64,000 nucleotides of DNA, taken from Nematostella vectensis (taxonomy: Eukaryota > Cnidaria > Anthozoa > Actiniaria > Edwardsiidae). The translations under genes were made by a program, and so were the position numbers. Positions 58,300-64,000 of this stretch are shown here, piece after piece (position 1 is the stretch's first letter; each line of letters begins with the position of its first letter). The stretch is from assembly GCF_932526225.1 (NCBI RefSeq), contig NC_064037.1, positions 7,608,203-7,672,202 of the forward strand. Reading direction: 5' to 3'. The notes below the pieces were generated by a model that was not told the DNA's origin, did not search any database, and saw only the letters and a list, made by a program, of their open reading frames with translations.

Positions 58300-60520
58300 T
58301 GGAAGCTCCGGAAACAGGCTACACCAGAATCCCTTTCGCTCCCTACTGGCCGTGACTACTTGCTCGATCTTTTCGCGCGTGCGCACAAGCAGCGAGAACT
58401 TGGACACAAGGTCAAGTTCAAGCTCGTAAACAGACGCGGGAAAAAGAAGCGCTGTATTACTTTGAGTTCGATATAAAAAAGCGCACGAAAGCTACCGAAA
58501 GGAAAAAGTTGAGAGCGCCGAGTGAGAGGGTCGAGAATTACGCGGCGGCCGTGGGCTTCCCGGGGGGAGGGGGAGGGTGGGCAAACCCGCAATTGGCGCG
58601 ACGCGGCTACTTAAGGAGGTTTTCAATTATCCTATTGAGAAAGAGTTGAGTTAATACTTTGGCCCTCGAACTTCAATAAAACAACCGATGTTTTGGCCCT
58701 GTATTTATACCATTCAAGACTGTCTTTTTTTGAATAACACACTTTTCATAAAGAAAACCACTTTGTGCGTTGTTGATGTTATTAAAAGCCTTATTCTAAT
58801 GGTGATATTTTGGAATTATATCCACTTCTCAATAGAATCGTTTATCGATGTGACCTTTCGTGTCCAGTAACCGCGACCTGAGGTGCGTGCAAGAGATCCG
58901 AGAGAGATTTGAACTGAGCCAACTCGTCGTGCATCAATGCTCGCACCAAAAAGGCCGCTGGACTAAGAACTGCAAGCCTTGCAAAACAAAAAAAACAAAA
59001 CAAAAAATATTTTATTTCTACTGTTGCGGGTTTTGCGAAATATTCTTTTTCCCAAAATAAAATCGCCAAGAAAAAACACCCAGCAAATTATTGGATTGAT
59101 CTGCACATATAAATGTAAAAAAACACGACTTTTCAGCATATAAATCGGGGTGACCTTTTCTGGTTTGGGATGCAATAAAGCCACTCAATTCCACCATGTG
59201 CAAAAAGCCGTTTATTGATTTACTTACTTGTATCGGTCGTAAGCTAAAAAAATGTTTAACTGAAAAGCAGATGTGATCCTTCTCTAGGGTCATTCATGAC
59301 CCTGGGAACGTGCCCTACAGTAATTATATTGCAATAATAACCAGCTGTTTAAGTTTACCAATATAACCTGTCAATCATCTCAACTCTTCACTGGATTAAT
59401 GAACAAGTGACCCCGCCCTGATATTTCTACTGATATGGTCCGTTTTCTACACGTCTCGGACGTCCGGTTGTCCTGATACCGACAGTATGTTAGACTACTT
59501 GAAGCTTTCCTGAATTAAGTGAAGTAAAATAAACAAAAGCTAACTAGAAAATGCAACTTGACATGATGCTTTTTGTACGCTAAATAGGGGCACGTTTCCT
59601 TTTTACGAGTAAATCTATGGACTTAACGCCAGGGTTGTTGCATCCATGAGGTTTTGGGGCTTTTTAAAGTCGAAGCTCCTTGCTTATTGACATGCCACAT
59701 ACAAATCTGGATAAAAAAAATGCACCTTTTATCAGTTGTAGGAATGTTTGTTGAGTTCTGGGTTTAAGTTTGGCTCAATATCATTTTACTTGAATGTTTT
59801 ACCAAGTTTTTTTTGTGCCCGAACACAAGCCATAGGCCAAAAGATGTCACAGTAATAACAATAATTGACTGGAAACAATTGATAAAATATCAGTCAAATA
59901 AAGCATGTGGCGGAAGGTAGGTCATGGCCATCGCTTAGTTCCTATGATGATGGGCGATAGTGAATACAATGCAGGAGAGGACTTGCTTAAACTCTATGAC
60001 GTCACGAGTAGAACTCTCCAGATACGAGCCGTAGTCGAGTAGCTCGCGATTAATCACTTTTAAACACAAGATAGAATTGACCTTCATAGTACAAGGGCAG
60101 AGTGTGTCAGCATTTGAAACTGGTATTTTAATGAGACTCAACCAAGTGATGATAAATCTTCCAACAAGAGAACATTATCCTTTTCCTGTGCGTTGATCTC
60201 AAAAACAGTTTACAAATATCTCTGACCTCTTTGCCACGCGAGATATTGACCAACAGGGGGTATATTTTCATAAGCATTATGGATTTCCGATACCTCTGTT
60301 GACAAAACCGAGGATAGGTGTTCATTTATTCGTCGCTAAACGGACATCGCACCTTTTATATTGCGTCATGTGAAAACTCTTTATTACCGGCGAACCAGCT
60401 GCTCTTACGAACACCCTATATGCTTGTACGCTTTAGCCTGCGAATAATTAAAAAATAACAACTATGAAAAATATTCTTCTCAAAAAAAGGGCAGAGAAAA
60501 CTCTTTCTACTGGCATGTAT
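58300..60520. other. No gene recognised
   Basis: Short frames on both strands have no identifiable domains. A CpG-rich patch at about 58350-58600 could be a promoter, but I cannot attach it to a gene. Confidence 0.4.
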
Positions 60521-60529
60521 GGCCGTGGT

Positions 60530-61825
60530 TATACGAACCGTTTCCAAACATCTCACGGTTTTCGACAAGATGTTTTATTGTACCAAGTGACAGGCTGCAT
60601 GCCTTTCTCAATTTTAAGATGACAAGTTCATGTTCTCGAAGCGGAGCAGTCACGTAAGCTTGTAGAATCCCTGTCAGGTTACCATGGCGACGATCCTGAC
60701 GTCGCTTGTGTACATTTCTGACATTCACGCATGCGGCATGGAGAGTTCTGAAGTAAATAACTTGTAGCAGTTATTACCATAAGCTAAGAACCCTGGCGTA
60801 TTAATTTTTGGGGTGTACATATTATGGATTATGGAAAATGGTTGAAGGTGGTTTTATAACGCCACTAAACAAAGGTTTGGTTATAGTCTCTCAAAAATGT
60901 TTTCTGATTAAAACCCGAGAAATCTTTTTAATTCCTAGTTTGACGGCGACGTCAAAAAGACAGGTTCGACCTTGTGTTGTCACTGAAGGTCACTAATAAT
61001 AAAGCGGCCGATCGAGTCTGATTTTTATCTTTCATGCAACAATACCACGGCCACGCGAGAAAGCCAAGTGCGAAAGCCACCATGTCATCGCAGGACGCAA
61101 GAGCGCCCCACCTTGGAAACCACACAGAATAAAAATAAACCACTCATTTTAGACAGTAGACGAATGTCTACCATTCATAGTATAATTGCCCCTTAGGCAC
61201 GGTTTCCAGCCCTTTTTTGTGAGCCCGCAGTACGTACTCTCCCCACCCAAAACGGCTGGATACCGGTCTGACCGTGTCTTGCGATGAATGTGCCGAAAAA
61301 GCTCTCATGCGGAAAACCGCTAACCATTAGCAAGGCTCAAGTAAAAAGGTTGACGTCTTGAACCCGATCACGGGCTATAGGGTAGTTTCACTCCAGTATG
61401 ATGTATAATGCCTTGTTGGTGTTAAATAAAGCACGTATTCACATACCTAAACTGGTTATAGTTTCGCTTCTCCGACGAGCTCTGTTCCTATGCGTTTCAA
61501 ACGACGCGCGCCTTGTAACCGCCGGGCGCCTAATGAATGAAAAACTCTACCCACAGCCACGCGTTTATTCCTTTCCCACTATAAAATATAAATCAGATCT
61601 CTCCGTTTGTTCCGTTTGTTGATCTCTCCGATGTTTTAATGCACCATTTAAGTGACAGGCTGCATGATTTTTTTGAACTCAAAAGATGACAAGTTCATGT
61701 ACTCGACACGAAGCAATCACGTTAGCTTGTAGAATTTCTTGCAGGTTACCATGGCGACAGTGCTGACGTCAGTAGTGTACATTTCTGGCATTCACGCATG
61801 CGGCATGTAGAGTTCTGGCTTTAGA
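60530..61825. repeat. Duplicated ~180-bp segment, two copies 1.1 kb apart
   Basis: 60580-60755 and 61648-61822 match closely: 'aagtgacaggctgcatg', 'agatgacaagttcatgt', 'caggttaccatggcgac' and 'cattcacgcatgcggcatg' occur in the same order. The minus-strand open frame in the first copy is broken in the second, so coding is unlikely. The roughly 900 bp between the copies (60756-61647) hold no gene I recognise. Confidence 0.8.
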
Positions 61826-61997
61826 TTAGGGAAATCAGGACTTATTATTTTCAAATCAGTTATTATCATAAGTTGATAACCTTGACGTATAAATTGCGCC
61901 ACCCAGGGATGAAATATATATTTTTGTGCATATTTTAATAGCTTAAAAGCAGTGCCATAAGCTATTTAAGTGCAACAAGAGTTCAGTGTCCGTCTAA

Positions 61998-62009
61998 GTC
62001 TCTGTCGGT

Positions 62010-62050
<41 letters not shown>

Positions 62051-62067
62051 AAATCCGACTCAGGAAC
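61998..62067 (+). pseudogene. tRNA-Asn(GTT)-like unit 1
   Basis: 'gtctctg' start, 'ggttagcgcg' A-box region and anticodon arm 'ttcggctgttaaccgaa' with GTT anticodon match tRNA-Asn. The T arm reads 'ggtggttaaatccgac' and the 3' acceptor strand 'caggaac' pairs imperfectly, so it is degenerate. It is followed by 'aaaagataattttctgcc', shared with unit 2, which suggests a tRNA-derived SINE. Confidence 0.7.
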
Positions 62068-62097
62068 AAAAGATAATTTTCTGCCTAGTTGAAGACT

Positions 62098-62299
62098 AGG
62101 GCGCATTTTTTTACCTATCATTCTGGAATGGGTTGGTAGAGAATGTTCAGAATGGCATTCGAGTCATTCTGCTACAGGTAGCAGAATGAGTGGAATGGCC
62201 TTCATTCCATTCCGGAATAGGAACGCGGGATAAACGAACGCGCGCTTTTTCTATTCTAATTATTCTCATTGCGGAATCACGAGTAAAAAAACCCGCCCT
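62098..62299. mobile_element. MITE with AGGGCGC-type terminal repeats, copy 2
   Basis: It matches the element at 5531-5721 almost throughout ('gggttggtagagaat', 'cagaatggcattcgagt', 'gaacgcgggataaacgaac', 'tcacgagta'), with an extra 'tctgctacaggtagcaga' insertion. It lies between tRNA-like units 1 and 2. Confidence 0.85.
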
Positions 62300-62339
62300 A
62301 ATATTGCTTTACAAGTAGAAGTGCAAGTTCTCCTTCTAA

Positions 62340-62412
62340 GTCTCTGTGGTGCAATCGGGTAGCGCGTTCGGCTGTTAACCCAAAGGCTGGTGGTTAAATC
62401 CCACCCAGGAAC
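62340..62412 (+). pseudogene. tRNA-Asn(GTT)-like unit 2
   Basis: Same A box and GTT anticodon context; 'ttcggctgttaacccaa' breaks part of the anticodon stem and the T loop 'gttaaatcc' departs from the B-box consensus. The tail 'aggaacaaaagatcaattttt' matches unit 1. Confidence 0.7.
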
Positions 62413-62501
62413 AAAAGATCAATTTTTGCCTATTGTAAACTGCTTTGAAACTAGACACAGAAACCATTAAGTGCAACAAGTTAAAGGCAGTGTCCGTCTA
62501 A

Positions 62502-62531
62502 GTCTCTGTGGCGCAATCGGTTAGCGCGTTG

Positions 62532-62563
<32 letters not shown>

Positions 62564-62573
62564 TACCTAGGGC
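62502..62573 (+). pseudogene. tRNA-Asn(GTT)-like unit 3
   Basis: The best B box of the three ('ggtggttcaagcctacc') and an intact A box, but a G:G mismatch in the anticodon stem ('ttgggctgttaaccgaa') and a 3' end 'ctagggc' that does not pair with 'gtctctg'. Flanked upstream by 'cagtgtccgtctaa', as in unit 1. Confidence 0.65.
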
Positions 62574-62574
62574 T

Positions 62575-64000
62575 TAATTAGGTAAAACCTACTTCATGAA
62601 GCTATCTCTCTCAAAAATTCTTCAAAATTTAATATTGTGTCAGGCTTATCTTGTCAACCAAATTATGAATATTTTTAACTATTTTCTATTTTTTAACGAT
62701 TGCATCAGTGTAGAAAACGGTCCAAAATTCCTCATTATCGAAAAACAATGGAAAAAATATTTATGATGCCATATCTCCCTTGATATTCTAGGGAAATTCT
62801 CCAAAATTTAATATTGTATTAGGCTTATCCTGTCAACCACGTGATCCAAGCTATGAGCCAATCAGATGTAAGATTTACAAATTATTACATCATGAATAAC
62901 TTTCCATTGTTATTTGTTAATTAGGTAAAACCGACCTATCTTGCAACGGTCGATTCAGTGTTGAAAACCGTCAAAATTCCTCATTATCGAAACACAATAG
63001 GAAAATTATTCATGATGCCATATCGCTCTTGTTTTTCGAGGAGAATTCTCCAAAATTTAATATTGTATTAGGCTTATCTTGTCAACCACGTGATCCAAGC
63101 TATGAGCCAATCGCATATAAGATTTATAAATTATTACATCATGAATAATTTTCCATTGTTATTTGTTAATTAAGTAAAACCGGCCTATTTTGCAACGGTC
63201 GATTCAGTGTTGAAAACCGTCAAAATTCCTCATTATCGAAACATAATAGGAAAATTATTCATGATGCCATATCTCTCTTGATTTTCGAGGAAAATTCTCC
63301 AAAATTTAATACTGCATTAGGCTTGACCTGTCAACCACGTGATCCAAGCTATGAGCCAATCAGATGTAAGATTTACAAATTATAACATCATGAATAACTT
63401 TCCATTGTTATTTGTTAATTAGGTAAAACCGACCTATCTTACCTATATTCGCCCTATATTATCAAAAAACAATAGGAAAATTATTCATGATGCCATATCT
63501 CTTGTTTTTCGAGGAAAATTCTCCAAAATTCAATATTGTATTAGGCTTATCCTGTCAACCACGTGATCCAAGCTTTGAGCCAATCACATGTAAGATTTAT
63601 CAATTATAACATCATGAATAACTTTCCATTGTTATTTGTTAATTAGGTAAAACCGACCTATCTTGCAACGGTCGATTCAGTGTTACATTACATGTTACAT
63701 TCTATTATTACATCGTGAATATTTTTTTCATTGTTTATTGTTAATTAGGTCCAAAATTCTTATTGTCGGAAAAAAATAGGAAATAACTGATGGCGCTCTA
63801 GCTTCCTGGATTCTAAAGGAAACTTTACCAAACGTTTAAAAAATGAATACTTCATCTATGGGTGGGCTTGAACCACGTGATCCAAGCTATGAGCCAATCA
63901 GATGTAAGATTTACAAATCTTACCTATATTCGACCTATATTATCGAAAAGCAATAGGAAAATTATTCATGATGCCATATCTCTTTATTTTCGAGGAAAAT
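62575..64000. repeat. ~249-bp satellite array running off the window
   Basis: Landmark 'aattctccaaaattt' recurs at about 62797, 63044, 63293 and 63518, with 'gtcaaccacgtgatccaagc', 'tgagccaatcagatgtaaga' and 'attattcatgatgccatatc' between. There are about six units, some truncated. No coding sequence. Confidence 0.9.

Noticed and set aside
61398-61622. 74-residue plus-strand frame
   Set aside because: No recognisable motif, no splice support, and it lies between copies of a segmental duplication.
1-64000. CRISPR arrays, operons, ribosome binding sites and other prokaryotic features
   Set aside because: The window is intron-rich animal DNA; the tandem repeats lack the repeat-spacer pattern of CRISPR.

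Overview
This is animal nuclear DNA: AT-rich, with short exons, short-to-moderate introns that almost all follow GT-AG, many MITE-like elements and minisatellites. The conserved proteins (BCR, Derlin-2, UQCR10, TIMM22, LMBRD1) are metazoan in type. The intron-rich structure, the rhodopsin-family GPCR fragment, the EGF/Ig secreted protein and a bacterial-style GH63 enzyme together suggest a cnidarian such as a sea anemone. That placement is inference.

Layout. 1-1.5 kb: a broken GPCR (minus) caught between a 181-bp satellite and a large foldback. 3.8-7.0 kb: the last five exons of LMBRD1 (plus). 7.2-7.6 kb: a 24-bp minisatellite containing CCCTAA. 8.1-12.3 kb: a complete eight-exon gene (minus) for a 433-residue secreted EGF/Ig protein. 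13.2-13.8 kb: a DNA-transposon remnant with a nested palindrome. 15.0-16.9 kb: possible unrecognised minus-strand exons. 18.2-21.8 kb: DERL2 (minus, seven exons), head-to-head with UQCR10 (plus, two exons, 22.2-23.3 kb). 24.3-25.9 kb: TIMM22 (minus, four exons), head-to-head with BCR (plus, 25 exons, 26.5-47.2 kb). 50.4-57.6 kb: a 14-exon GH63 glycosidase gene (minus), convergent with BCR. 57.6-64 kb: gene-poor, with segmental duplications, three degenerate tRNA-Asn-like units and a ~249-bp satellite running off the end. For the complete genes I built exon chains by hand; every intron phase agrees and each chain ends in a stop.

The most striking pattern is that many tandem repeats are tied to splice sites or gene ends. 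The clearest is in BCR intron 18: about 30 copies of a 47-48 bp unit reproduce the acceptor and the first codons of the next exon, which encodes part of the C2 domain, so a ladder of decoy 3' splice sites precedes the real one. Smaller versions (duplicated exon ends with their donors, duplicated exon starts with their acceptors, a repeated stop codon plus 3' UTR, a stop codon inside a minisatellite) occur in LMBRD1, the EGF/Ig gene, BCR and the GH63 gene.

The genes are not a pathway. Derlin-2 (ER-associated degradation), UQCR10 (respiratory complex III), TIMM22 (mitochondrial carrier import), LMBRD1 (lysosomal cobalamin export) and BCR (Rho GTPase control) are separate housekeeping or signalling functions. 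Two tight divergent pairs probably share promoters.
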